Source: DATDFB01 sp036522835
GTDB taxonomy: Bacteria > Acidobacteriota > Thermoanaerobaculia > Gp7-AA8
Direction of reading: 5' to 3'
NCBI GenBank assembly: GCA_036522835.1
Contig: DATDFB010000093.1
Span: 1-64,000, forward strand
DNA length: 64,000 bases
Part shown: positions 25,260 to 32,863 of the stretch, piece by piece
Layout: each line of letters starts with the position of its first letter
Position numbering within the stretch: the stretch's first letter is position 1
Position numbers and translations under genes: made by a program
Notes under the pieces: generated by a model
Seen by the model: the letters and a program-made list of their open reading frames with translations, nothing else
The model's database searches: none
Told to the model about the DNA's origin: nothing

Positions 25260-25337
25260 TCGCTCATGAATATAGAACGAAGGATGTCCGGGTGCGGTTA
25301 CGTTGATACGAACTATCTGCAACTGCGTTTACACGTC

Positions 25338-25370
25338 TGTGACGTCACAAATGCAAGGATCCGCTTGCAT
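25338..25370. promoter_or_regulatory. Two palindromes in the divergent promoter region
   Basis: A perfect 12-bp palindrome TGTGACGTCACA (25338-25349) is followed two bases on by an inverted repeat ATGCAAG-6 bases-CTTGCAT (25351-25370). They lie between the GAF/lanthipeptide operon and the rightward gene at 25397 and may be regulator sites for either. Confidence 0.6.
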
Positions 25371-25396
25371 CATTCGGCGTGGTGTAGAGTTGGCAC

Positions 25397-26113
25397 ATGA
25401 TCATCTCCGTCGTGAACCAGACCAACGGCGAGATCTCCGATGCGGACCTCCTCGCCGCCATTCGGGTCGTCAATCAGCAGATCGCGTACGACTTCGTGCC
25501 CTACTGGAGCATGCCGGCGACGCTGCGGCTGGAGGGGACGCTTCTCGACCAGCCGCGCGCGAACGCGGCGGCCTTGATCCGCGGCGACGCGGTGCTCTAT
25601 GTCACGTCCCAGACGGGGAACGACGATCCGGAAGGCTTCCATGCCCGCAACCTCCGCGGCGTTCCGTACGGCGTGGTTTACTCGCAGATCAGCGAGGAGA
25701 CGGGCGATCCGTGGTCGGTGACGTTCTCGCACGAGACGCTCGAGCTCATCGCCGATCCGCAGGGCAACAACTACGTGATGGGCCGCGCTCCGCACGATCC
25801 GAAGAAGACGGTGTTCTACTGGTTCGAGATGTGCGACGCCGTGTCGTCGCAGACGTACGAGATCGACGGCATCGCGCTGCAGAACTTCCTTCTCCCCCCG
25901 TACTTCGAGCCGCCGGTGCCGGGCGCGCGCACGAATTTCCTCGGCACGCCGCTCGAGCCCTTCGGCATCGCCTCGGAGAGCTACCTCGGCTACTACGACC
26001 CCGAGAAGGGAAGCCAGGAGACCGCGCACGTCGACACCCGCGGGAAGACGCGCCATGCCATCCGGCAGAAGTTCAGCCACACGCGCTCGCACCGCCGGCA
26101 TCACAGCGCGTGA
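25397..26113 (+). CDS. Conserved-looking protein of unknown function with SHETLELIADP motif
   Basis: 238 residues, probably soluble, no signal peptide. A central segment FSHETLELIADP resembles a metal-site helix seen in uncharacterised bacterial proteins, but the second His of an HExxH protease is absent (HETLE). The C-terminus is very basic (RHAIRQKFSHTRSHRRHH). Its stop overlaps the GTG of the FkbM-type methyltransferase, so the two are an operon. It could be a degenerate metallopeptidase or a structural protein; function unknown. Confidence 0.65.
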   Translation: MIISVVNQTNGEISDADLLAAIRVVNQQIAYDFVPYWSMPATLRLEGTLLDQPRANAAALIRGDAVLYVTSQTGNDDPEGFHARNLRGVPYGVVYSQISEETGDPWSVTFSHETLELIADPQGNNYVMGRAPHDPKKTVFYWFEMCDAVSSQTYEIDGIALQNFLLPPYFEPPVPGARTNFLGTPLEPFGIASESYLGYYDPEKGSQETAHVDTRGKTRHAIRQKFSHTRSHRRHHSA

Positions 26114-26829
26114 GACTGCTCCGGAAGGCCGTCAAGCACCTCCTCCGCCGCGCCGGCATCGACATCCGCTTCATCCCTCCCCTCGGCTTCGACGCCTACG
26201 AAGACATGCGCAAGCTCGCCGCGACGGAGCGGCCTCTCGTGTTCGACGTGGGCGCGAACCGCGGGCAGACGATCGAGCGCTTCCGCGACGCGTTCGCGCA
26301 GCCGGTCATCCACACCTTCGAGCCGGGCCGCGAGGCCTTCGCCGCGCTGCAGCGCCGCTGCGCCGGCATCCCCGATCTCCACCTGAACAACGCCGCCCTC
26401 GGCGCGCGCGCGGAGTCGCGCATGTTCCTGGAGAACACGCGCGACGACATGAGCTCGTTCCTCGAGCCGTCCGTCGACGCGTGGGGCGAGATCGCGGACC
26501 GTTACCCCGTCGACGTCACGACGGTCGACAGCTACTGCGCCGCGCATGGCATCGAGCGCATCGACATCCTCAAGAGCGACACGCAAGGGCTCGATCTCGA
26601 CGTACTGCGCGGCGCGCAGCGGATGATCGACAGCGGCGCGATCGGCCTCGTTTTCATGGAGATCACCTTCTCCGACATGTACAAAGGCTCGCCGCGCTTC
26701 GACGAGATCTACGCCTTCCTCGCCGACCGCCGCTTCGCGCTCGTGTCGTTCTACGACTTCTACTACCAGCGCGGCCGGGCGGGGTGGACGGATGCGTTGT
26801 TCATGGCCGAGGCCGACGGCGGGCTTTGA
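26110..26829 (+). CDS. FkbM-family SAM-dependent methyltransferase
   Basis: 239 residues. The Rossmann methyltransferase motif I is VFDVGANRGQT (about residues 38-48), followed by HTFEPGREAF and the FkbM-type DILKSDTQGLDLDVLRGA. Family members O-methylate sugars or small molecules. It starts at GTG overlapping the previous stop (GTGA). The 3' end overlaps the convergent gene at 26801 by 29 bases. Its substrate is unknown. Confidence 0.87.
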   Translation: MRLLRKAVKHLLRRAGIDIRFIPPLGFDAYEDMRKLAATERPLVFDVGANRGQTIERFRDAFAQPVIHTFEPGREAFAALQRRCAGIPDLHLNNAALGARAESRMFLENTRDDMSSFLEPSVDAWGEIADRYPVDVTTVDSYCAAHGIERIDILKSDTQGLDLDVLRGAQRMIDSGAIGLVFMEITFSDMYKGSPRFDEIYAFLADRRFALVSFYDFYYQRGRAGWTDALFMAEADGGL

Positions 26830-27415
26830 TCGTGACCGCCAGCTCGTCATTGCGCGTGTTCATGAAGCGCAGCGTCACGCGACTTTCGGCGTCGAGGGAG
26901 ATCGTCGCCGGCGTGTTGACCGACGTCAGCATCCAGCCGGCGGGCAGGGTCACGTAGTTGAGCGGCCGGCCGAGCGTGCGCGTCCACGTCAGTTCGCCGT
27001 CCTTCTCGAAGTAGCCGGCGCCGTCGGTGTAGGTCTCCTCGACGCGGACGCGCGTGGAGTGGTCCTTCGCGATCGGCTCCTCGAGGTCGCCCTGCACGGC
27101 GAGCGAATCCGGCTCGACGGGCGTCGGGTAGTAACCGAGCGCATTGACCTCTTTGCCTGTCACCACGTGCGTGTGCAGCTTCTTGCCGGTGTCGAGGTCG
27201 ATGATCGCCGCGTCGGGCGCGACGACGCTCCCCTTGCGCACGAAGCTGTGCACCGAGGCTTGGCCGGCGCGCGTGACGGTGAAGTCGTGCGAAATGCGGA
27301 ACTGGTGCGTCGACGGATCGAGCAGCCAGTAGCGGATCTCGCGGTCCTGCTCCGCGCGGTGGAACGACTGCTGCGCCATGGCCAGGAGCGCGAAAGCGAT
27401 GAGCGCGCGTTTCAC
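26801..27415 (-). CDS. Exported protein of unknown function, paralogue of the next gene
   Basis: 204 residues with a cleavable-type signal peptide (MKRALIAFALLAMAQQ), then a beta-rich domain. Its C-terminal pattern (VTLPAGWMLTSVNTPATI, then RVTLRFMNTRNDELAVTI) is shared with the product of 27412-28008 (VVLPKGWELIGCASPGIV, RVRVSFVNDRDDQLPVTI), so the two arose by tandem duplication. GTG start overlapping the previous stop (GTGA). Last gene of the leftward oxidoreductase operon; probably periplasmic. Confidence 0.75.
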   Translation of the reverse strand: MKRALIAFALLAMAQQSFHRAEQDREIRYWLLDPSTHQFRISHDFTVTRAGQASVHSFVRKGSVVAPDAAIIDLDTGKKLHTHVVTGKEVNALGYYPTPVEPDSLAVQGDLEEPIAKDHSTRVRVEETYTDGAGYFEKDGELTWTRTLGRPLNYVTLPAGWMLTSVNTPATISLDAESRVTLRFMNTRNDELAVTIKARRRPRP

Positions 27416-28008
27416 GGCAGCCTCCGCGCGACGATCGTGACCGGCAGCTGATCGTCGCGGTCATTCACGAAGCTGACGCGCACGCGGCCGTCGGGATCGG
27501 TGGAGACGATGCCCGGCGACGCGCATCCGATGAGCTCCCACCCTTTCGGCAGGACGACGATGTTCCGCTTGATGCCAAGCGGCCGCGTGAAGACGAGCTG
27601 CCCATCTTTGAGAAAGTAGGAAGCGGCATCGGTGTACGTCTTGAGGATGCGGATGCGCGTCTCGCCGCCCTTCGGCACCGGCCCGGGCAGTTTGACGCGA
27701 ATGAACTGCGCGTCGTCGGCCGTCTTCGGCGACACGAGCCCGCTGCTCTTCGCCTCTTTTCCGCTCACGACCTCGAACGGGAGATCCTTCCCCGTGGCAC
27801 GGGCGACGACGCGCTCCTTCGACGCGGTGGAGCCGGCGCGGATCGGATTGAAGAAGAACTCCGCCCCCTCGCGCGTCTGCGAGACGTCGTAGACGATCGC
27901 GAATTGGTGGGTGTCGGGCGGGAGGAGCTCGTAGAGCGTGACTTCGTCGTCGGCGAAGGCCGCGGCGGCGAGGAGCACCGCCGCGGCGCCGATTGCGATT
28001 CGTTTCAC
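27412..28008 (-). CDS. Exported protein of unknown function, paralogue of the previous gene
   Basis: 198 residues from GTG at 28008: signal peptide MKRIAIGAAAVLLAAAAFA, then LLPPDTHQFAIVYDVSQTREGAEFF, where the paralogue has LDPSTHQFRISHDFTVTRAGQ. Both share an LKTYTDAASYF / EETYTDGAGYF strand. It begins eight bases after the stop of the molybdenum hydroxylase gene, so it is probably co-transcribed with it. The start was chosen for the signal peptide; the frame upstream only overlaps the hydroxylase gene. Possible accessory or binding protein for the oxidoreductase (inference). Confidence 0.75.
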   Translation of the reverse strand: MKRIAIGAAAVLLAAAAFADDEVTLYELLPPDTHQFAIVYDVSQTREGAEFFFNPIRAGSTASKERVVARATGKDLPFEVVSGKEAKSSGLVSPKTADDAQFIRVKLPGPVPKGGETRIRILKTYTDAASYFLKDGQLVFTRPLGIKRNIVVLPKGWELIGCASPGIVSTDPDGRVRVSFVNDRDDQLPVTIVARRLP

Positions 28009-28016
28009 GCGAGCGA

Positions 28017-30776
28017 TTACAGCACAGTCACCTGCCTCAGGAACGGAATCTCCCGGATGCGCGGCCCGCCCGCGGCGACGATGGCGTTGGCGATGGCCGG
28101 CGCCACCGCCGGGGTGGGCGGCTCGCCGACTCCGGTGGGAGGCACCACTTTGTCGTCGTACTCGTCGGCGACCTCGCGCGGCGGGTCCTGCACGATCGTG
28201 TGGATCATCCTCGGCACCTGATTCATGCGCGCGACCGGATAATCGTCGAAGTTGTTCTGCTCGACCGCGCCGTTCTTGCACGTGATCTCGCCGAGGAGGG
28301 CGTAGCTCAAGCCGTAGACGATGCCGCCTTCCATCTGCGCGGCGACGCGGTCGGGGTTGACGGCGCGGCCGCAGTCGATTACGCCCCAGATCTCGTTCAC
28401 GGTCAGCTCATTCTTGTCGTTGAGCGACACGTCCGCGACGATGGCGACGTAGCTCAAGAAACTACGGTGCGCGGCGATGCCGAGGCCGCGGCCCTTCATC
28501 CCTTTGTACTGCTGGACCTTCTGATTCCAGCCCGACTCCTGCGCCACGCGCTCCACCACGGCGCGCAGCCGGCGCGTGTCGGGCGGGTATTGCGGGATGA
28601 TCAGCTTTTCGACGCCCTTGAGAAGGTACGTCCGCTTCTCCACCGGGAAGAGGTTGTTGTCGTAGGCCTTGACGCCCTGGTCCTCGAACTCCTTCTGCCG
28701 ATAGCGATGGCCTTTCCCGATCAGATCGAGGAGATAGTCCTTCGAATCGCGGCCCGCCGCATTGGCCATCTCGTCCGCGAACGAGCACGTGGCAAACGCG
28801 TGGTAGATATTGGCCACGGAGCGCATCCAGCCGGTGCGGATGTGGTTCTTCGCCACGCAATTCTCGATGCGGATGTTCGGCACGTCGTACGGCATGTCCT
28901 CGAAACCGTGCGCGCGCTCGATGGCCGAAAGATACCCATCCGTGCCGCCGTTATGGAACGCCTGGCGGGCCTTCTGAAAAACATCGGGCCCAGCGGGGAA
29001 CAGCGTGCCGAAGAACGACGTTGCGGCGCCGCGCCACAGCAGCGCGGTCGGCAGGCCGTCGCCGCCGAGACCCGCCTTCCAGTACTGGCCGGCGGCGGCG
29101 TTGTAGTAGCTGAACTTGATGTCGTCCTCGCGCGTCCACTGCACGCGGATCGGAGTGCCGGGGAACTGCCGGGCCAGGAACGCCGCCTCCATCGCGTAAT
29201 CGGGCTTCGATTTCCGTCCGAAGCCGCCGCCGAGCAGCGGCACGTGCACGCGCACGGAGGAGCGCACTCTCTTTTTCAGATCGTCGCGCATGGCTAACAG
29301 CGTCTTTTCGTCGACGCCGAGCGCTTGCGCGAGTGTCTTGTTGAAGTCGTCCTGCCGCTGCCAGTCGCCCGCTGCGACTTGCGCCGCGGTGAACGCCCCG
29401 CGGTCTTCGACGTTCCAGACGAGCTGCTTCACCACGTTCGGCTCGAGGAGCGCCACGCCGACGTAGTGCTGCAGAAGCTCCGGTCCCTGGCTCGGGGCCC
29501 AGATGTCCCACGTCCCGTTGTCGTAAACCGAGATGGCCACGGGCGGCTCCATCGGCGCCTGGGCGAGGTGGGGGATGTGATAGTGCGCCTCGACGGTCTT
29601 CGCGGCCGAACCGAAGGCCGCGTCGACGTCGCCCTTGTTCCGCATGACCTTTCCGGGCTGTGAGGTCGAGCTCTTCATCTCGTCGCGGAAGGCCGCCGAG
29701 TCGTACGACGCGTGCGGGCCGAGGTCCCACTGGACACTGTTGTTGTTCACGAGCGCGCGGCGCCCCTGCCACGCGGCCCACGTGTTCTCCGCGATGACGG
29801 CGACGCCGGCGTGCGGGTTGAAGGCCGCGCCAACGCCGCCGGGGAACACACCCTGTGGGAGAACCGCGACGACGTGCTTGACGCCCGGCACCTTCATCGC
29901 CTCTTCGGGGTTGAACGATTTCAGCGAACCGTTCGCCACCGGGCAACGGACGATCATCGCCGTGAGCATCTTCGCCCGTAAGAGACCGCCCGGAACCTCG
30001 ACATCGGCGCCGTAGACGGCCTTGCCATTCACCATGTCCTGAGCGTCGATGAACGGCATCTGCTTGCCGATGTACCGCCACTCCGACGGGGGCTTGCGGT
30101 AAGCGAGGATGGCATCGGTATCCGGCGGAAGCTTCTTCTCCTCGTTGAGCTTGTTGAGGTGGAAGAGCAGCCGCGGATCGCCGTAATCCACCGAGCGGCC
30201 GCCGCCCTTGACCGAAACCTTGTGCTGGCGCGCCTCGATCTGGGAAAGGTCGACGTTGAAGTGCCGCGCCGCCGCCATCGACAGCGCCATGCGGACGCCG
30301 GCGCCGAATGCGCGGAAGGCATCGAAATAGGCCGCCATGCTGCGCGAGCTGTCGGCGAACTGCGCGTCCTCGCCGCGGACGATGGGCGGCTCGGACTGAT
30401 CGAGAGGCAGCTCCTTTGGAAGGCTGGCGGCGTACGGGAATGCAATGCCGAATGCCTCGGCATCGGCGTCGGCTTGTTTGACGGTGACGCGGCTCCAGTC
30501 CGCCTCCATCTCGTCGACGAGCACGGCGGCGAGGGTCGACTTGATTCCCTGCCCCATCTCCGAGCGATGTGCCCAGATTGTCATGTTGCCGGTGATCGGA
30601 TCGAGATAGACGAATTTGAGCGGATTCAGAAGGCTGATGCCCTCATGGAGGATCGATCCGATGCTCTGCTTTTCCTGCCCCAACGCCAATTCCGGCGAGA
30701 TGTAGCAACTGAACACCACGGCGCCTGTGCCGACGCCGGTGATGCGGAGGAAGTCTCTGCGGTTGAACTCGCTCAT
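28017..30776 (-). CDS. Molybdenum hydroxylase large subunit, IorB/aldehyde-oxidase type, Tat-exported
   Basis: 919-residue molybdopterin-binding subunit of the xanthine oxidase family, closest in layout to isoquinoline 1-oxidoreductase beta and periplasmic aldehyde oxidases. The N-terminus carries a twin-arginine leader (RRDFLRITG followed by a hydrophobic stretch). Family motifs include AHRSEMGQGI, LLGGGFGRKS and the conserved glutamate in VGEPPTPAVAPAIANA. It hydroxylates an aldehyde or N-heterocycle using water and passes electrons to the Fe-S subunit. Its ATG overlaps the small-subunit stop (ATGA). Within the operon the likely electron acceptor is the five-haem cytochrome c; substrate unknown. 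Confidence 0.92.
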   Translation of the reverse strand: MSEFNRRDFLRITGVGTGAVVFSCYISPELALGQEKQSIGSILHEGISLLNPLKFVYLDPITGNMTIWAHRSEMGQGIKSTLAAVLVDEMEADWSRVTVKQADADAEAFGIAFPYAASLPKELPLDQSEPPIVRGEDAQFADSSRSMAAYFDAFRAFGAGVRMALSMAAARHFNVDLSQIEARQHKVSVKGGGRSVDYGDPRLLFHLNKLNEEKKLPPDTDAILAYRKPPSEWRYIGKQMPFIDAQDMVNGKAVYGADVEVPGGLLRAKMLTAMIVRCPVANGSLKSFNPEEAMKVPGVKHVVAVLPQGVFPGGVGAAFNPHAGVAVIAENTWAAWQGRRALVNNNSVQWDLGPHASYDSAAFRDEMKSSTSQPGKVMRNKGDVDAAFGSAAKTVEAHYHIPHLAQAPMEPPVAISVYDNGTWDIWAPSQGPELLQHYVGVALLEPNVVKQLVWNVEDRGAFTAAQVAAGDWQRQDDFNKTLAQALGVDEKTLLAMRDDLKKRVRSSVRVHVPLLGGGFGRKSKPDYAMEAAFLARQFPGTPIRVQWTREDDIKFSYYNAAAGQYWKAGLGGDGLPTALLWRGAATSFFGTLFPAGPDVFQKARQAFHNGGTDGYLSAIERAHGFEDMPYDVPNIRIENCVAKNHIRTGWMRSVANIYHAFATCSFADEMANAAGRDSKDYLLDLIGKGHRYRQKEFEDQGVKAYDNNLFPVEKRTYLLKGVEKLIIPQYPPDTRRLRAVVERVAQESGWNQKVQQYKGMKGRGLGIAAHRSFLSYVAIVADVSLNDKNELTVNEIWGVIDCGRAVNPDRVAAQMEGGIVYGLSYALLGEITCKNGAVEQNNFDDYPVARMNQVPRMIHTIVQDPPREVADEYDDKVVPPTGVGEPPTPAVAPAIANAIVAAGGPRIREIPFLRQVTVL

Positions 30777-31237
30777 GACTTGCTCCCGTTCCCCGCGACC
30801 TGATGGATCGCCGCGCGGATTCGCGGATAGGTCCCGCACCGGCAGATGTTGCCGCGCATGTACGCGTCGATCTGCTCGTCGGTCGGGTTCGGAATGTCCT
30901 TCAGCATCGCCGAGGCGGTCATGATCTGGCCGGGTTGGCAGAAGCCGCACTGGGGGACGCCGAGGTCGATCCAGGCCTGCTGGCAGGCTTGGATCTGAGG
31001 CGACTGACCTTCGATCGTCGTGATGTGCGCCAGCGCGGCCACACCGCAATCCGTGATGCAGGAGCGGACGGCGTGACCGTCGAGGTGCACCGTGCAGGCG
31101 CCGCACTGAGCCACGCCGCAGCCGAACTTCGTCCCTTTGAGCCCGAGGACGTCGCGCAGGACCCAGAGGAGAGGCATGTTGCCGTCGACGTCGACGGTGC
31201 GCATCACCCCGTTGACGTGCAGTTGAAAGATAGGCAT
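30773..31237 (-). CDS. Molybdenum hydroxylase small subunit with two 2Fe-2S clusters
   Basis: 154 residues. A plant-type ferredoxin cluster is bound by Cys40, Cys45, Cys48 and Cys60 (FGCGVAQCGACTV...RSC), and the second cluster by Cys97, Cys100, Cys132 and Cys134 (CGFCQPG...NICRC). It transfers electrons from the molybdenum centre of the coupled large subunit and has no signal of its own, so it would be carried out through Tat with its partner. GAGGAGG lies ahead of the ATG; 13 bases separate it from the outer-membrane protein gene. Confidence 0.95.
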   Translation of the reverse strand: MPIFQLHVNGVMRTVDVDGNMPLLWVLRDVLGLKGTKFGCGVAQCGACTVHLDGHAVRSCITDCGVAALAHITTIEGQSPQIQACQQAWIDLGVPQCGFCQPGQIMTASAMLKDIPNPTDEQIDAYMRGNICRCGTYPRIRAAIHQVAGNGSKS

Positions 31238-31250
31238 CGCAGAATCCTCC

Positions 31251-32852
31251 TCAGAATTTGCGGCGGAGCTCCAGTCGTACTCCGTAGATGTCTTTCTGCC
31301 CGGTCAGCCAGCCCCTCATGGCGTCGGCGCGCACGATCCAAACGTTCGTGATCGGACGCTGGAAGCGGACGCCGAAGGCGGTCTGCGACCCCGAGGGGTT
31401 GTTGCCGCGCGGCTGATACCGCGCCAACTCGACGACGATCTGCTGATCGAGCTTGAACAGGTTCTCGAAGCCGATGGCGCCGCCGTAGGCATCGTTGGCG
31501 GTGGCGGTGAGCGTCGGGTACGCGGTCAGGCCGTCGGTCTCGAAGTTGATGCCGGTGTTCTTCAGCACGCCGCCGGTGTCGGCCGCCCGGGTCAGCGGCT
31601 GCGGATGCTTGAAGCCGGCGAAGAGGTTGAGATACGGGACCATCGTCAACGTATTGAGCGTCGTCAAGGAGCCGCGGACCAGCGAGCTCTCGAAGAGGAG
31701 GAGCACGCCGTCCGCCGTCTTCGCGGCACCGTTCGCCTTCTGCCCGAAGTTGCCGATGATGCGGTAGCTGTTGGCGAACTTGCCATTCCACCGCTTCGAG
31801 TACGCGGCCGTGACGTTGTGGTAGCTCAGATCGGGGTTGTCGGAGTCCCGGAGGTAGCCATAGCCATATTCGGTGTATCCGCCGAAGCCGTCGAAGAATC
31901 CGGCGAAGCCGGCGAGTTTGGCGCTCGTGTCGCCGACGGGCAGCGCCGGCGAGGCGATGTTGTGGAAACCGGCGAAGACGATGAGATCGTAATTGGGGAT
32001 GTCCAGTTTCCTGCTGCTTTGTGCGGTGAAAATGGCCAGCTCCGCACCGTCGATGGGGTTGTCGGCCCAGATGCCGTTCTGGGTGAAGATCGGGACCCTG
32101 CCGAGGGCAAACGGCCTGTCCTTCTTGTTGTCCTCGTTGGTGAGCCCGGCGCGGATCGCGCCGAGGTCGCTTTCGAGGAAGAGCGTCTTCAGTCCGAAGT
32201 TGCCCTCGTGCGTGAACTTGTCGCCGGATGCGTTGTGCCCGAACTGATAATTCGTAGCGATGCCGCCCGAGTCGAGCGGCCGCACCAGCGCATGGATGCG
32301 CTCCGTCGGCGTGAACTGCCAGTCGCCTTCGAGGTTGAGGCGCGCGGCGATCTTTCCGAGGGTGGCAGGAGTGCTCCCCGGCAAGACCTTGCCGAGCGTG
32401 CCGTCGACCGCGGCGAGACGAAGGTCGCCGAAGATCATCAGCCCGCTCATGATCGGGTTCTTGGCGCCGAGGAACGTCGGCCGCGGCGTGTAGGCGCCCC
32501 AGTCATAGAGCCGGATGCCCCACATGAGCGGCGGCATCTGCGTCTTGTTCATGTGCTTGGCGCCGTAGATGTCGAGCTGCGCCTGCGCGTCGTACGCCTC
32601 CGGATACGAGGGGTCCGGCAGGAACCAATCCTTCGGGAACGGGATCGCCAGCACCTTCGCCTCGGGTGCCATGTCGTGACCAGGCTCCGGCGGGTCCTCG
32701 GCGAAGGCACACGGCACGACGAGCGCGAGCGCGAGCAGTCCGGCGAGCAGCCGGCACGGCCGGCGTCGTCGGCTGGCAAAGCCCGCCGCGCGATTGCTCT
32801 TCGTGGCCGGCGGCTCTGCCGAGCAGATTCCGAGAAAAGCTTTTCCGTTCAT
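31251..32852 (-). CDS. Outer-membrane beta-barrel protein of unknown specificity
   Basis: 533 residues from ATG 32852 (GAGAGG upstream). A long basic N-terminus and hydrophobic core (LLAGLLALALVVPCAFA) form the signal peptide. The mature part is an alternating beta-strand pattern ending in RLELRRKF, the terminal Phe typical of Bam-assembled barrels. It lies 11 bases after the cytochrome c gene and 13 before the Fe-S subunit. It may be a porin for the oxidoreductase substrate or an outer-membrane partner of the cytochrome; neither is shown by sequence. Confidence 0.8.
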   Translation of the reverse strand: MNGKAFLGICSAEPPATKSNRAAGFASRRRRPCRLLAGLLALALVVPCAFAEDPPEPGHDMAPEAKVLAIPFPKDWFLPDPSYPEAYDAQAQLDIYGAKHMNKTQMPPLMWGIRLYDWGAYTPRPTFLGAKNPIMSGLMIFGDLRLAAVDGTLGKVLPGSTPATLGKIAARLNLEGDWQFTPTERIHALVRPLDSGGIATNYQFGHNASGDKFTHEGNFGLKTLFLESDLGAIRAGLTNEDNKKDRPFALGRVPIFTQNGIWADNPIDGAELAIFTAQSSRKLDIPNYDLIVFAGFHNIASPALPVGDTSAKLAGFAGFFDGFGGYTEYGYGYLRDSDNPDLSYHNVTAAYSKRWNGKFANSYRIIGNFGQKANGAAKTADGVLLLFESSLVRGSLTTLNTLTMVPYLNLFAGFKHPQPLTRAADTGGVLKNTGINFETDGLTAYPTLTATANDAYGGAIGFENLFKLDQQIVVELARYQPRGNNPSGSQTAFGVRFQRPITNVWIVRADAMRGWLTGQKDIYGVRLELRRKF

Positions 32853-32863
32853 GGTCGCCTCTC

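Noticed and set aside
25338..25349. CRP/FNR binding site
   Set aside because: Half-sites TGTGA/TCACA are separated by 2 bases rather than the 6 (CRP) or 4 (FNR) expected.
25397..26113. Zinc metallopeptidase
   Set aside because: The motif is HETLE and lacks the second histidine of HExxH; left as unknown.
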